From: Dicyema japonicum
Lineage: Eukaryota; Dicyemida; Rhombozoa; Dicyemidae
NCBI GenBank assembly: GCA_011109175.1
Contig: RDEW01000073.1
Coordinates: 59,662-123,661 of the forward strand
Direction: 5' to 3'
Length of the DNA stretch: 64,000 nt
Positions 46,991 through 58,164 of this stretch are shown piece by piece; position 1 is the stretch's first letter; the number at the start of each line of letters is the position of its first letter. The translations under genes and the position numbers were made by a program. Below the pieces are notes generated by a model. The model worked only from the letters and a program-made list of their open reading frames with translations, was not told the origin of the DNA and did no database searches.

Positions 46991-46997
46991 TGTTAAA

Positions 46998-47748
46998 ATG
47001 CCAGCTTTCCTTCGATTCGAGGTCGAAAGAAAAAAAGAAGTGCGGAAACATGACAAATCTCTTTCCAACAGTGTGGTGGACAAAATAATTAGTTTTGAGT
47101 GGAGCCGACTCCCAAACCACAGAAAAAGAGTTTCCCCAATATTAATCTTTAGAAGTACATTCGGGAGGCATCTTCAAAGGTTATTACTGAATGTGATACC
47201 AATCCACGTGACAAAAAGAAAAAACGTAAACAAAAAGAAGTGAAGGTTCGCGGGGCAACTAAGGAAGAGTCCGCGGCGGTTACTCCTTTTTTTAATGTGC
47301 CGATCTTCACGGAGGAGTTCATCGAGCATAATAGATGTGTGACCATTCGTAATTATCTTAGTAAGGGAGACTGAACTGAAGACTCTGAGACACGAGATTT
47401 CGAGTTTGGAGGAGAAGAATTCTACACTACATTTGGCCATAGACAAGCTGAAGGCCTCGACCGAAAAGTTGGAGGAAGAGTACGGACAGCAGAAGTCAAA
47501 TAACGCGATCCTTCAGACACATTTGGACAAACTTAGACGTACTTTGTTGGAAAAGTTCGAAAATGTGCCTCTCCCAGGTAGTGGGTTGTAAAACGGAGGG
47601 GCTGTGTGAATCTCCGACATATGACATGATCGACACTTATATGGAGTTGTTGACTCAAATTGTGAGGGAAGGGAAGGAGGAGAATGCTGTGTATATCGAT
47701 AATGTGTCGTTTATTCTTAATTCTATTGATTTTGATAAGTTGGAATAA
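46998..47748 (+). CDS. HMG20-type HMG-box protein (BRAF35/iBRAF)
   Basis: HMG20A/B are HMG-box subunits or regulators of the LSD1-CoREST complex in animal nuclei. HMG box: MPAFLRFEVERKKEVRKHDK, DKIISFEWSRLP, then after a 23-nt intron (47130-47152) KYIREASSKVI. A basic linker leads to FFNVPIFTEEFIEHNR, nearly the diagnostic HMG20 sequence (FDVPIFTEEF). A 25-nt intron (47337-47361) precedes a coiled coil (TELKTLRHEISSLEEKN..., LEKFENVPLPGSG), again as in HMG20. The end is TYDMIDTYMELLTQIV. Near 47581-47583 one surplus G in a GGG run breaks the frame; without it the protein is 233 residues. The start is the Met directly before the box, making it shorter at the N-terminus than vertebrate HMG20. 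Confidence 0.88.
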
Positions 47749-47759
47749 TTTACTCTTAC

Positions 47760-48170
47760 TTATTTATGGTTGGGGGAGGTCTAAATGACCTCTGTCTGCT
47801 TTCCAGGGGGCCGGGACCGAAGTTGGTTTTGGTCTTAACTTGTGGATGGTCACAAGCTGCACTGTTTTCAGTACTGCACGCGACATGGCATGATCTTGGC
47901 TAGCTAGGTGTCCACAAAATGTCGCGTGACTCACCTACGATGTGGTGGCATTGCACAACTTCTGTGAAAAAAGCCGCAAAATCCCTATCCCTTCTTTACT
48001 TCTTCATTGAGACGTGGATGGTGTCGTGCATTACTCCTTATTTCCGGAGTTTGTTATATTTGATTGAATCAGGATTCTCTGTGTAATTGTCCCTGTCTAA
48101 TAATGGAATCCTTATATTTATTTTAAATTTTTTAAAATTTCAAAATAAATAATTTAAATAACGCATTCAT
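47760..48170. other. intergenic, no gene seen
   Basis: Region between HMG20 and the phosphatase gene. No domain or repeat recognised. The last 70 bp before the next start codon are A/T-only stretches. Confidence 0.4.
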
Positions 48171-48178
48171 CATTACAA

Positions 48179-49190
48179 ATGGAATTGGATAGGACTGTAT
48201 TGGCCGACATAGATACATTCATGTTTGATTGCGACGGTTTCATTATCACTTTACATCAGGGGTTCTATGGAATGGTCCTTACTTGATAGATGGGGCTGTC
48301 GATCTCCTAAATCATTTAATCAATATTGGAAAACGTGTTATAATAATCTCAAACAACAGCTCCAAATCCCGTATGGACTATTACCAAAAGTTCATCAATA
48401 TTGGAGTACAGGGAATCTCCAAGGTAGTCCTTCTATTCCTTCCAGAACAATATCGTCTGCACTGCCACCGTGCTGGCTGATTACATTCAGCGGAAATTGT
48501 CCCTGACTGGACGTGTCTACATTGTAGGGATGAAGGGGATCGCTGATGAGCTTACTGAGAGGGGCATATCCTGCTACTTCCCTGATAACACTGTGTCCTC
48601 CCAAATGGCAGATTTTGTTTTTAAGGAGGACGTATATTCCCCTATTTTAGTTAATAGGTCGGAGCAGTGGTAGTCGGGATATCCCTGTTTTTCAACTACC
48701 AGCATCTGAGTGAAGCAAAATTCTACCTAAGTAATCAAAATTGCCACTTATTGGCTGCCAATGACGATATTTCCTACCCAATCCGTCCTGGTTTACATCT
48801 CCCAGGTTTTGACCTTTTCTTGGAAACCATAGGAGCGGGGGTTATTTTGCAGGCAATAAAGGCAGCCTCTGAAAGGGATCCATCGATAATTATAGGGAAG
48901 CCAAACATTCCCATGGTTGATTACGTCATCGACAATTATGACGTCAGAGGTGAGAATATTGGGAGGTGTCTTATGGTTGGAGACAAGTTATGGTATTCTC
49001 GATGTTTAGACTTGGGACTGATATTGTGTTTGCTAATAGGCTTGGGTGTCTGTCATTGTTAGTTTACTCCGGGGTGACTCCACGTGGATTTAAAGGCAGC
49101 GAAGATGTTGGAGTTGGTTTATCTTCCTATAATACGAATCCAACATATACGGCGGACTCTGTTAAGCAATTATTAAATTTAATTCAATAA
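48179..49190 (+). CDS. phosphoglycolate phosphatase / pyridoxal phosphatase-like HAD enzyme
   Basis: HAD-superfamily phosphatase of the PGP/PDXP type; it removes toxic 2-phosphoglycolate (and related metabolites) in the cytosol. Introns 48237-48259 (23 nt), 48424-48445 (22), 48632-48657 (26) and 48987-49009 (23) give exactly 918 nt, 305 residues; human PGP has 321. Motif I spans the first intron: FDCDG then VLWNGP, with the nucleophile and acid/base Asp. Motif II is IIISNNSSKSR. The C2-type cap follows (RVYIVGMKGIADELTERG), then VGAVVVGISLFFNYQ. Motif III Lys is in IIIGKPN. Motif IV spans the fourth intron: MVGDKL then GTDI. All catalytic positions are present. No frame correction was needed. 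PGP versus PDXP cannot be separated by eye; PGP slightly favoured by length. Confidence 0.93.
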
Positions 49191-49199
49191 TTATGGTTC

Positions 49200-49870
49200 T
49201 ATTTTATTAATTTTGAATTAATATTGACAATAATAATAATAATGTGTGTCACCTATTTTCATTATTAGGGAGATTTTTATTTAGTTCCTTATACAGTAAG
49301 AAAAACCAAATCCTGTCGAAAACACATATACAAGTTCATAAATCTACACTAACGTTCATCTGTGGAATGCCAAAGCTGGCATGAGAAGGGATAATGGAAT
49401 CTGCATTGGAAAACATGGCCAAGGCTATCTGGACACTCTCTCATTGATTTTTGTATTTGATCAAATCTATGCTGTACCACTACCAGGGTTGGCATAAGAA
49501 GGTTTAAAGACGGCGACTATACGTGTATGTAACCAAATAGATATATTATCTGCCCAATATCTTTAAAGAGATTGTTGTCTGACTATTAGCAATAGAGGAA
49601 CTATAACTGACAGTGAAACTTACGCCGAGTAACAGAATAATGGAAGAACATTTCTACTGCGCCGGAAGTCATGTAGGCAGACAAAGAATACACTTCCAAT
49701 CTGCGAAACCCTTTAAGGGCTACGCGAAAGAGCACTTAACTAACTATACACAGAGAATGACAGTCATTTTAATATATCTAGTTCCCACGGTCGTAGAAGC
49801 AGAGACCGTTCAGCATCACCAGGAATGATGTGGAGTACAACTTCTTGGTTGAACTGATGACGTGATTCTT
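49200..49870. other. no gene recognised
   Basis: After the phosphatase stop there is an (aat)n stretch near 49222-49240, then DNA without a domain. The stretch 49725-49770 (cgcgaaagagcacttaactaac) resembles the LINE 3' tail at 55250-55290 (gtgctattaactaactaact) and may be a decayed repeat. Confidence 0.35.
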
Positions 49871-49879
49871 AAATTATGT

Positions 49880-51380
49880 CTTTTTCACACATGTCTAATA
49901 ATCTATTCACATTGGCGTCATTTAACGTTCGAGGTTTAAAGAAAAGGGAGGATTTTATGGATGACTTAATATCATATAAGGTCACTATATGCAGTAAACA
50001 GGAGACTAAAGTGAAAGATGCGGTTGAGGAGAATTATGGAGACTTGTACTACTAGACTCCGAATGCAACCACTACGAACTTGGCTTTGCTATACATCAAT
50101 GTCTTGATGGGAGAATCCACAGAGTGTGGAGGGTCAATGACAGAATAGCAGTACTTCAGATTAAGTGTGGGGGACTGATAATTCCTTTAATTAGCTAGAA
50201 GCTCCTTCGCGTAGCTCTAAAAGGGTTTTGCTTGAGCCATGCTTTACAGCCATCCTCCTCGCCATCTCGCTTACACTCGATTTCCATACTGACAGTTTTC
50301 AATTTCAGTCGCCTTATCGTCCAAATATTTGTGCCAGAGGTCATTCGATCGTTTTCTTATCAATGTGATTACGTTTTCTTTTTGATGCACTTTTATTCGA
50401 ATTTGAACTTTCAGTTTGAACGTGTTTCCTTTCTGCTGTTCCGACAATTATCTTATTACGGGGTCATGACGATTTTCTGATGGGAGTAAGATAATCCGGT
50501 AGTTTCCAAAGGTTCCTTCGTATCCAAGGGCATTCTTTGTCTCTTGTAATCAGATGTCAATTTTGTAGCATGACAGATCTTCAGATAGTTGTTCTTTGAA
50601 TAGAGATGAGAGGCCTCGAACGTTGGTGAACAAGAGTGGCGATGGTGAACAAGGAGTTTGAATCTAAGCATGATAAAGACATAATTTTTCCGAGGAAAAA
50701 CAGAAGCACGTCACTTCAACCATATAATTTCTTTAATCCATAATTAATGTCTACGCCCACAATGCCGAGGGTTTCTACAAATCCCGATGAACTTGATCTG
50801 TTTTACATGTAATTAACGGATACCATCTCTGAGCTACGACCTTTTTATGTGAAGATTGGAATGCAAAAGTGAGACACTGTACATGGAGAGAACCCTGTAT
50901 GGGTAGGCATGCCAGGGGAAGGTGGAATATGTCAAGGAAATCGCTCGTGCAAATTTGTAACATGCTTGACTACTTCATTTGTAATTCTGCATTCGACCAC
51001 AATGCGAGGATAAGACTACGTGGACTGGACTCAGAAAGGATGGAAATGGAGACTATGTCCGGATATACAACCAAATTGATTATGTTATATGTAAAAGATC
51101 TCTTGGTGCATTACTAACAGACTCCCGCAGCCATGGAGGCACCATCACTCATAGTGATCATAAACTGCTGGTTGCACGTTTCAGAATGAAAAGATATTTT
51201 GGAATAGATGGAGCTAGAAAGAAGAGAGCTTATCGTTTTATTGTGGAAAAATTATGCTTATGTGAGAAGACACGTGAAGATTATTGTATGGCAATTAAGG
51301 AGATTGTGAACATAAATATGGAAAATCCCCCAGAGATGATTTGGAATGCTACTGTTGACGGAATAAAGAAGGCAAGTTAA
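49880..51380 (+). mobile_element. LINE endonuclease domain, interrupted
   Basis: Start of an APE-type endonuclease: LASFNVRGLKKREDFMDDL, CSKQETK (QE catalytic pair), then in another frame ELGFAIHQCLDGRIHRVW and DRIAVLQIKCGG. About 680 bp later the C-terminal half: RGRWNMSRKSLVQICNMLD, YFICNSAF, then QIDYVICKR, DSRSHGGT and SDHKLLVARF (SDH catalytic). The 50200-50860 interval shows no endonuclease similarity and may be an insertion or degraded DNA. Goes with the YADD/GRPR LINE family at 54.4 and 59.0 kb, by general layout only. Confidence 0.75.
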
Positions 51381-51389
51381 GGCGTGCTT

Positions 51390-52510
51390 GGGGAAAGAGG
51401 CCGGCAGGATTTAAGGGAGTCTTCGATCACGAAATTGAATCATCATCAATTAATTGTATGGATGATCAGTTACATAGGGAATTGATTCATGTATGAGTAA
51501 GCCGCTCTGTCTGAACCATGGTGGAGACGAATAGCTGGGTAACTTATAAAATGTGGAGTCTCGGTCTTTGATGCAAACTTCATCCCTTGAATGATAGCAA
51601 TGTCCGCTGGATTGTTGGCCATGTACAGTTAACACACTTCTCGGGAAATCTTTTGATGTTCAGCTCGTTAGCTTTGGTGGATGACTTTGATCCAAGGTTA
51701 GGTTCAATTTTGCTACACTTAAACAAAAAGTCTGGTAGAAGGGAGGTCCTGGTGGATATGGATGTAGATCTAGTTCTTACGATCACAGAAGCAGATATCT
51801 CCCAATATCGGACAAGTTTAGCTGGAAGAGACGAAAACATCCAGTCCTAGCAGTTATGGGTACCCAAGAATTCTAATCGAGTGGTGGATAGCAAATGACA
51901 TTAGTCAGCAGATGACTGAGACGAATTACATGAGGTCATTCTTCTGCTTCTTCCCTTTAGACTTGGCCTTTTCTGCGGCGATAATCCGTTTACTGCGCTT
52001 ATAATGTTAAAATAAAGGGGGTTAATTTAGATGGCTTCCCATACTAGAAACTTCCCCTTCTCTAACGGAAAGATGTAATTATGTGAGGCCGTTTTCGACT
52101 TCTCTGTCCATGGCAGTGGGCTTTAATGAAATCTATAAACGGATTGAGTTAGTAATTCCCATAATTGTGTGTTTTAATGTTGGCGCTTTAAGAAGAGAAG
52201 TTTGTGATCTTACTTGTCCTGGACTCCCAGGAGCTGATGTGGATGTACGGAATCCCCAGGGGATAGCTGATTTGGCAGCCCACATCTTAACTGGGGTTAT
52301 TTAAGGGATTTTCCACATTAGCAGAAAAGGGGGAGAAATCTTAGATCATGGAACCCATAAGGAATTGTTAATGACATAACCACGTGTGCAATCAGAACGA
52401 ACCCCGTAGGTAACCAAATTGTCCCCCTAAGTATATCAGAATTATAATTATACCGTAATAGCGTAATATAATTAATATAAATCTGTATAAGTAAACACTT
52501 CCGCATATTG
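51390..52510. other. no secure gene
   Basis: Frames at 51587-51850 and 52083-52304 are open but without recognisable domain. A minus-strand tail encoding Lys-rich KRSKRIIAAEKAKSKGKK ends near 51925 and could be the last exon of a small gene, but I could not build the rest. Confidence 0.3.
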
Positions 52511-52518
52511 CATATCGA

Positions 52519-54220
52519 ATGCCTCTTTCAGTATGTTTGTTTTTGACTGATTAGCGGAAAATTGTCAAGTCAAAGGGGGGAATTTCGTCAAGAAAGCCGC
52601 CAGAAAATGTCTTCAATCTGTTAAACGACGTTGGCGATTCCTGTAAGGGATTAAATTACTTTAAGCCGAACAACTACAGTTCAATGACATCAGTGGTATT
52701 CTGGCCAATTGGGATGGCCAGGAGAAGAATAATACGGATTTTGATGGATGCTGGAAGAAGGACAAAAAAGATGTCAAAAAGATTTTCTCACTCAGACAGG
52801 AAGAAAATAAATCCCCACGTGCTGAGGATAAGGACGCTAAAGAGTGCGAACAGATTACAAGGGAGGACCAGAGTCCAAAGGTGGAACAGGCTGATCAGAC
52901 AAAGGAAGTAGAAAATGCAATTACTGAAGGCGTAACCTCAGTAGGAGACGATAGCCTTGATGGGAAGAAAGATAAATCGATAAAAGATATACTTTTGTCG
53001 AAATTTACCCCCAAATCTGATAAAACTAAAAATGAGGACAAGAAAGCTGGAAAGGTCAAGGAAATCAAGTCCAAAAAGAAGGAATCAAAGACGAGCACTC
53101 CTTCGATCCCTGAAAAAGAGGTCGAAAGTCAGGAAGTAGCCGAGAATTCACCAACGCCTGATAAACCTAAAAAAGAGGACAAGAAAGTTGGAAAGGTTGA
53201 AGAAGTCAAACTCAAAAAGAAAGAATCGAAGACTAGCACTGTCTCGGTTGTGGAAGAAGAGGTCGAAATTCAAGAGGTTGTCAAGACACCACCAATGGCT
53301 GATAAACCTAAAAAGGAGGACAAGAAAGCTGCAAAGGTCAAAGAAGTCAAACTCAAAAAGAAGGAATCAAAGTCTAGTGATGTCTTGGTGGCTGGAGAAG
53401 AGGTCGAAACTCAAGAGGTGGCCAAGACACCACCAACGGCTGATAAACCTAAAAAGGAGGACAAGAAAGCTGCAAAAGTCAAAGAAGTCAAACCCAAAAA
53501 GAAGGAATCGAAGTCTAGTGATGTCTTGATAGCTGGAGAAGAGTCGAACCTCAAGAGGTACCCAAAACGATGCCTAGAATTGACGATAGCAGTGAAAAGG
53601 GTATAAACGCGGAAATAAAAAGGGGGCAATCTTTTGAAACTAAAAGCCCCGCTTCCCCGGAGTGTCCAAAGGACGTCATAGCTGAGATAAGCCTGAAAGT
53701 CGAAAGTACCCTGAAGGCGCAGAACGAACAACCTCAAGAAACCGAAAAATGCAGCGAAAACACTAAAAAAATAAAATCCAAAGAAAAGGCAGAAAAAAAT
53801 CCCAAATCGAAGGAGAAGTCCAATAAGACGGAAGTTTCAAAGTTCCCGGTGGACGAGAAGGCGAAAGCTGATGATGATATGGCCGAAATTAGCAAAAAGG
53901 ATCAAAAATCAGAAAAGGAGGACAACTCGAGTAAAGAGAAGTCGAAGGATGACATAACTCCAAAATCAGAGAAGAGCGAAAAGAAAACTTCAGATAAGGC
54001 CAATAAACTGAAAAAACAAGAAGCGGGAAAAAATCCCAAAACCGGCAAATGTCTTGACCGATCAGAGTCACAAGAGAATTTTTTGCCCGCCAAAAGTAAT
54101 TTAAAGTCTTCTTCTAAATCTTTCAAGTATAACATGGGTAAAGAAGACAAATCAGACTTAATTTTGAAGAAAGATCAAGTATCAAGTGTGGAAGGTGAAA
54201 AAGTAATGGAGTTTGTATAG
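52519..54220 (+). CDS. Lys/Glu-rich protein with four 47-residue repeats
   Basis: Met 52519, then a 24-nt intron (52531-52554), an exon with PPENVFNLLNDVGDS, a 23-nt intron (52643-52665) and one large exon. The N-terminal ~90 residues are mixed; the rest is almost entirely K, E, S, D, P and A, a KEKE-type disordered chain. Four direct 141-bp repeats start at about 53022, 53163, 53304 and 53445 (unit core KPKKEDKKAAKVKEVKLKKK, then ESKSS, EEVETQEV). In the last repeat one G is missing (gaagagtcg for gaagaggtcg near 53540). The downstream frame continues the same composition to 54220. With that G restored the protein is 551 residues. Function unknown; such chains occur in microtubule-, nucleolar- or chromatin-associated proteins, but no assignment is justified. 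Confidence 0.7.
53022..53590 (+). repeat. four tandem 141-bp coding repeats
   Basis: The word aaaccta-aaaa-gaggacaagaaag recurs at 141-bp intervals, in phase with the codons. Copies 2-4 are nearly identical and copy 1 more diverged, so the array grew by recent duplication at its 3' side. Confidence 0.85.
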
Positions 54221-54409
54221 CTTAGAATCCCCCCCAAAAGAGCGATGATTTGACCAAGGAGGACATAGACCTACAAAAAGAACCAAATAAAGTTGATAAA
54301 CAAGCTTAGACAATTAATACTAATTTATTTTATTTTTGAATTATTCAATTTAGTACTGAATATTTGAAATCTTTAATTTTTAAATATTTATTTTTGGTCC
54401 TAGCTTTCG

Positions 54410-55295
54410 CATCTATTTGGAAGCTGCGTTGAGGGACGTTTGAAAAGAATTGGGTCACTTAAATAACCATTTTGTGGAATTAATATATGCTGATGACATC
54501 GATTTTGTGTCTGAAAATGTGGAGGTACTAAGAACTGTAGTAGATAAAGCTACAACAGTTCTGGAGAGGTGGTCTTTGAAGGTCAATTCAGAAAAAAAGG
54601 AGTTAACTTCGATTCAGCAGTTACCAACACGGATTGATGAGAAATGGAGACTTACTAAAAGGCTCGGCTCGTTTTTGGGTGATGCTGAGGACATTGCTCG
54701 CAGAAAGATGTTGGCATCGTGTGCACTAAAAAAGATGTGGAGTATTTGGACTCTGAAAACTTATCTCCTTAAATCTTCGGATGCGCTCATATAACTCGAT
54801 CATACAACCAGTCCTATTATATAACTCGGGAACATGGGAACTTCAAAAACTGACCTTGACAGACTAGACACATTTCATAGAAATCAATTGAGAAAAATTG
54901 CGGGAATCAAATAGCCACAGATTATCAAAAACGACACTCTACAAATTATGTAAATGCATACTGATAAGCAGAGAAGTAATTACCTCACGCTGGCGACTTT
55001 TCGGACATGTTCTGAGAATGGACGAAGTGATTCCTTGCAATCAAGTCATGGAAGATTACTATTCAAATCATGGAATTGGATTTCGGGGTCGGCCAAGATG
55101 CACGCTTCCCCTCTGCCTGAATAACGATTACGCACTCAAAACTGGAGACGATCTTGAGGATATTTGTAAACGCGCGAGGAACAGAGCTAGATAGAGAGGG
55201 CTGACTGGGAGGATAGTCGAGTGTACGGCACGAGCGAAACCCTAGGCATTTTACGTGCTTATGGCAACGCGGAGTGCTATTAACTAACTAACTAT
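54410..55295 (+). mobile_element. LINE RT 3' half (YADD...RGRPR family)
   Basis: IYADDIDFVSENVEVLR at about 54485 is the catalytic YxDD block. KVNSEKKEL (thumb), LGSFLGDAEDIARRKML, WRLFGHVLRMDE, FRGRPRCTLPLCL and KTGDDLEDICKRAR follow with frame breaks near 54790. The copy starts shortly before the palm, so it is 5' truncated. A tail runs to about 55295 (ttaactaactaacta). Same family as 58985-59870. Confidence 0.85.
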
Positions 55296-55299
55296 TTAA

Positions 55300-55860
55300 C
55301 AAAAAAACAAATTTTAGTTTGGAAGCCGGCTGCGTGATCGTGAACGAGTTCCCTCTGAGTATGCCATTCCAATCTTTTGTCTCAACCAAAACCCTTCTCG
55401 TTGATCTTTTTTCTTCATGGCAAGCATTCCTCCGAGTTCGCGCAAGAACTAAAGCGTCATTGGACCAACGGCTCCTGATGACTCAACCGCCACATTATAA
55501 TTTATTTATCAATTAAGAATTTAAAATTGTCGGGTACCGAGATGAACTTGTAAGGCTGTAAGTTTTATTTTCTATATGGTTGAAATTTTTTCTGCACTTT
55601 CCTTTTTTAATTTCTAAAGGGTTTCATGTGATCCATTTGTCTCAGAGACTCCCAGTGCTTGGCTAACTAGGGCGATTTTTGTCAATAAAGTCAAAAAATC
55701 ATATGTTTTTTAAAATTGTCTAAAACTTATAAAAATGTGATTTTTAATCAAAAATATTTTATAAATCAAAAGTTATAAAGTCAAAAAAAGTCAAAATTTA
55801 ATTTTTAGGTCAATAAAGTCAAATTTTTAGTTATTTTTTATTTATTAATTTTTAGAGTTT
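55300..55860. repeat. dispersed AT-rich repeat, copy 2, and flank
   Basis: 55697-55830 matches 7687-7815 (atcatatgttttttaaaat ... aatttaatttttaggtcaat). A 65-residue frame at 55319-55516 has no known domain. The repeat ends about 30 bp before the SINE. Confidence 0.55.
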
Positions 55861-55861
55861 T

Positions 55862-56120
55862 TGAATAAAATGCATCACAGGTTACGGGTTCGATTCTCGC
55901 TGCTGTTCACCTGGTGGAAGGTTCCACGCATCTACGCCGTCATCAGTGATACTCACTGCGGAGCTGGATTGTCTAGAAAAGACCCACACACAAGTGAAGA
56001 TAATTCTTTGGTTCTACGATTAGTTAAAGTTAACTGTTCTTTACTTAAATAAAGTGTGTGTCCTGCCTATGCGGAGCTATAAATATTATGGCTCTCGTGA
56101 AAAGGATATCATTATTATTA
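55862..56120 (+). mobile_element. tRNA-derived SINE, copy A
   Basis: The head carries a pol III B box (gggttcgattctc at 55883). The body aaggttccacgcatct is shared with copy B at 60366. The tail gcggagctataaatattatg gctctcgtgaaa (56071-56102) matches the LINE 3' tail at 59813-59845. It ends in (att)n and is interrupted at 56120 by the Tigger element; att repeats resume at 57444. Confidence 0.75.
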
Positions 56121-57443
56121 CAGTGCAACCTCCATTTGGGGCAGACCTCCTCATTGGGCACATCTATTTTTGGGGCACTCCAAGGTTTTGGGGCAGTTTA
56201 AAAATTAGATCATTTTTATACAATAATTTCCAAATTTGGAAATTACCTGAACCTCTTAGTGGGGCACTTAATTTTTTTTAATTTATATAAAGTCTTGCAA
56301 TTAATATTAAATTTAATTATATAAAATTTTCTTAAATTCCGCGTGCTAGATTTGCGTTTTTGTTGTCATGGGGAGGAAGCTTACTCTGGAGTTAAAGCTT
56401 AAAATTGCCCAAGAAATCAACGAAAATTGTTTCATGAGCGAGCGAGATATTGTCAAAAAGTATAAAATTAGTAAAGGTTATCTGATAATTCTATTGTTTT
56501 AGTAGTATCTAGAATTAAACAAAATTATATGAACTTTATAAATAATGGGTCCGTACAATTAAAATTGTCTTAGTCAAATTTCACAGAGAAGAGACAGTCT
56601 GTCACAGAAATTCGATAAAATTGTTTATGAATGCTTTTTAAAGCAAGGGAAGAATTTATTCCCGTTTCAGGACCTATTCTTAAAAACCTTTTGCTTGACA
56701 ATGCAAGTTGTCACAAGAATAATCATTTTTCTAACATTGAGCTATTTTTTCTGCCAAAAAATGCAACATCATTAATTCAACCCTTAGATAGTTATTAAAT
56801 CGTTCAAATCCAAATATTTAAATAATTTGATGATTTTACCCTATCTTTTGAGGATGATAAGTTTACAATGTCGAATTTAAAGCAAGTAAATCTCAGACAA
56901 ATAATCAATATTGTTGGGAAGACATGGCAACAAATACACTCTTAATCAATTACTAATTGTTGGAAGAAAATTGATGAATGTCGTTTTCAAACTCTCTCAT
57001 TGGTGAATAATGAATTGGAGAGTTTAGATAACATAAAGATATACTGAAAATGATGACGAGAATATATACGACGAAGTAAAATGTACCTATTTTCATTTGG
57101 AAACAATAACAGCGATGAATACACTTGAAGATAACATTTTCAATTTGTTTCCTGAAGCTTTGAAAGATTATTATAATTTCAGAAAAATATTAGGAATACA
57201 AATGAAAAAATCCGCAACCGGAGGGAAATTAACAGACTATTTTTCTATCGTTAAATAAATTTGTTTTTAATATAATTCTGAAAAATCTATAAAAAAATTA
57301 TATTATCTATAAATTTAATAAAAAGCAAATTTAAATTGTTAAACTGTGGATAAATCTAAAGAAAATGCCCAACCTCCATTTTTGGGAAACCTCTGTTTTT
57401 GGGGCATTTTTTTAAATAGGTGCCCCAAATAGAGGTCATACTG
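56121..57443 (+). mobile_element. Tigger/pogo DNA transposon with both ends
   Basis: 1323 bp. The left end CAGTGCAACCTCCATTTGGGG and the reverse complement of the right end CAGTATGACCTCTATTTGGGG form terminal inverted repeats, flanked by TA on both sides. Each end also holds subterminal repeats of a ttggggca word. Inside, Met 56368 opens GRKLTLELKLKIAQEIN...SERDIVKKYKISK, the CENP-B/pogo helix-turn-helix, then a stop near 56500. Around 56690-56795 another frame gives NLLLDNASCHK and IELFFLPKNATSLIQPLD, the second DDE Asp block. The first DDE block and much of the core are missing, so it is an internally deleted, inactive copy. Confidence 0.88.
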
Positions 57444-57499
57444 TATTATTATTATTAAAAGCACTCCCGAGAAAACATAAATTAGTTAAGTTTCCCTTG

Positions 57500-58020
57500 T
57501 GCCGTATTCCTAATCATCCTCTTTGTCAACGTCGATCATGATCCTCTGTTGCACGCTATTTCTATTAGGTAGTCCAGATCGTCCGCCGAAATTAGTCTCA
57601 TACCAACCGCCGACAGGTCTTCGTTCAAGATAGTCGAAGTGTCGTTCTTGGTCTTCCGCAAAATCCGTCTCCTGTGTGTGCGAAGTAGTTGAGCATTGCG
57701 AAATTTGAGGGGACCTGGTCATTTAGACGTCTTGATTGAAAATATCATCTGACCTAACGCCGTATTTGCATTTATTATAAAGGTTTGCATCAGAGATCTT
57801 CATAGGCCAGTTAATCTTGATTTTTGAGCTGAGCTCTGTGGAAGTTGTAGGTTAGTATCGGGATGACAAAAGCTTTGTATATTCTAAATCTGGTGTTTAG
57901 TTCTATCCTCTTCTTGTGGCTAGGTCGCAGTTGGTGTTTCTTATGAGGTTGTTTAAGTCCTCTGCAATTGAAAGTTCCCAGAGTGAACGGAGAAGTCGGT
58001 AAAGAATACGAATAAGACAT
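57500..58020 (-). mobile_element. rearranged LINE scrap
   Basis: The minus frame 57811-58020 begins with an endonuclease start (FTLGTFNCRGL) and passes in the same frame to NTRFRIYKAFVIPILTYN, which belongs to the far end of the RT. So more than 2 kb has been deleted between them. 57510-57722 (-) is open but unassigned. Confidence 0.55.
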
Positions 58021-58164
58021 AGTGCAATAGAAATGTCGTCACCACCTCAACCATAAAAGGTTATTGTTTGTGTAAAAGGCAAGGTTGTTAGATTTAGATC
58101 ATTTGATTTTAATCAACAAAAAAATCAATGATTTAAATCATTAAAAAAAATTAAATGATTTTTT

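Noticed and set aside
53188-53529. 113-residue plus-strand frame inside the repeat array
   Set aside because: Out-of-phase reading of the 141-bp repeat (141 is divisible by three, so shadow frames stay open).
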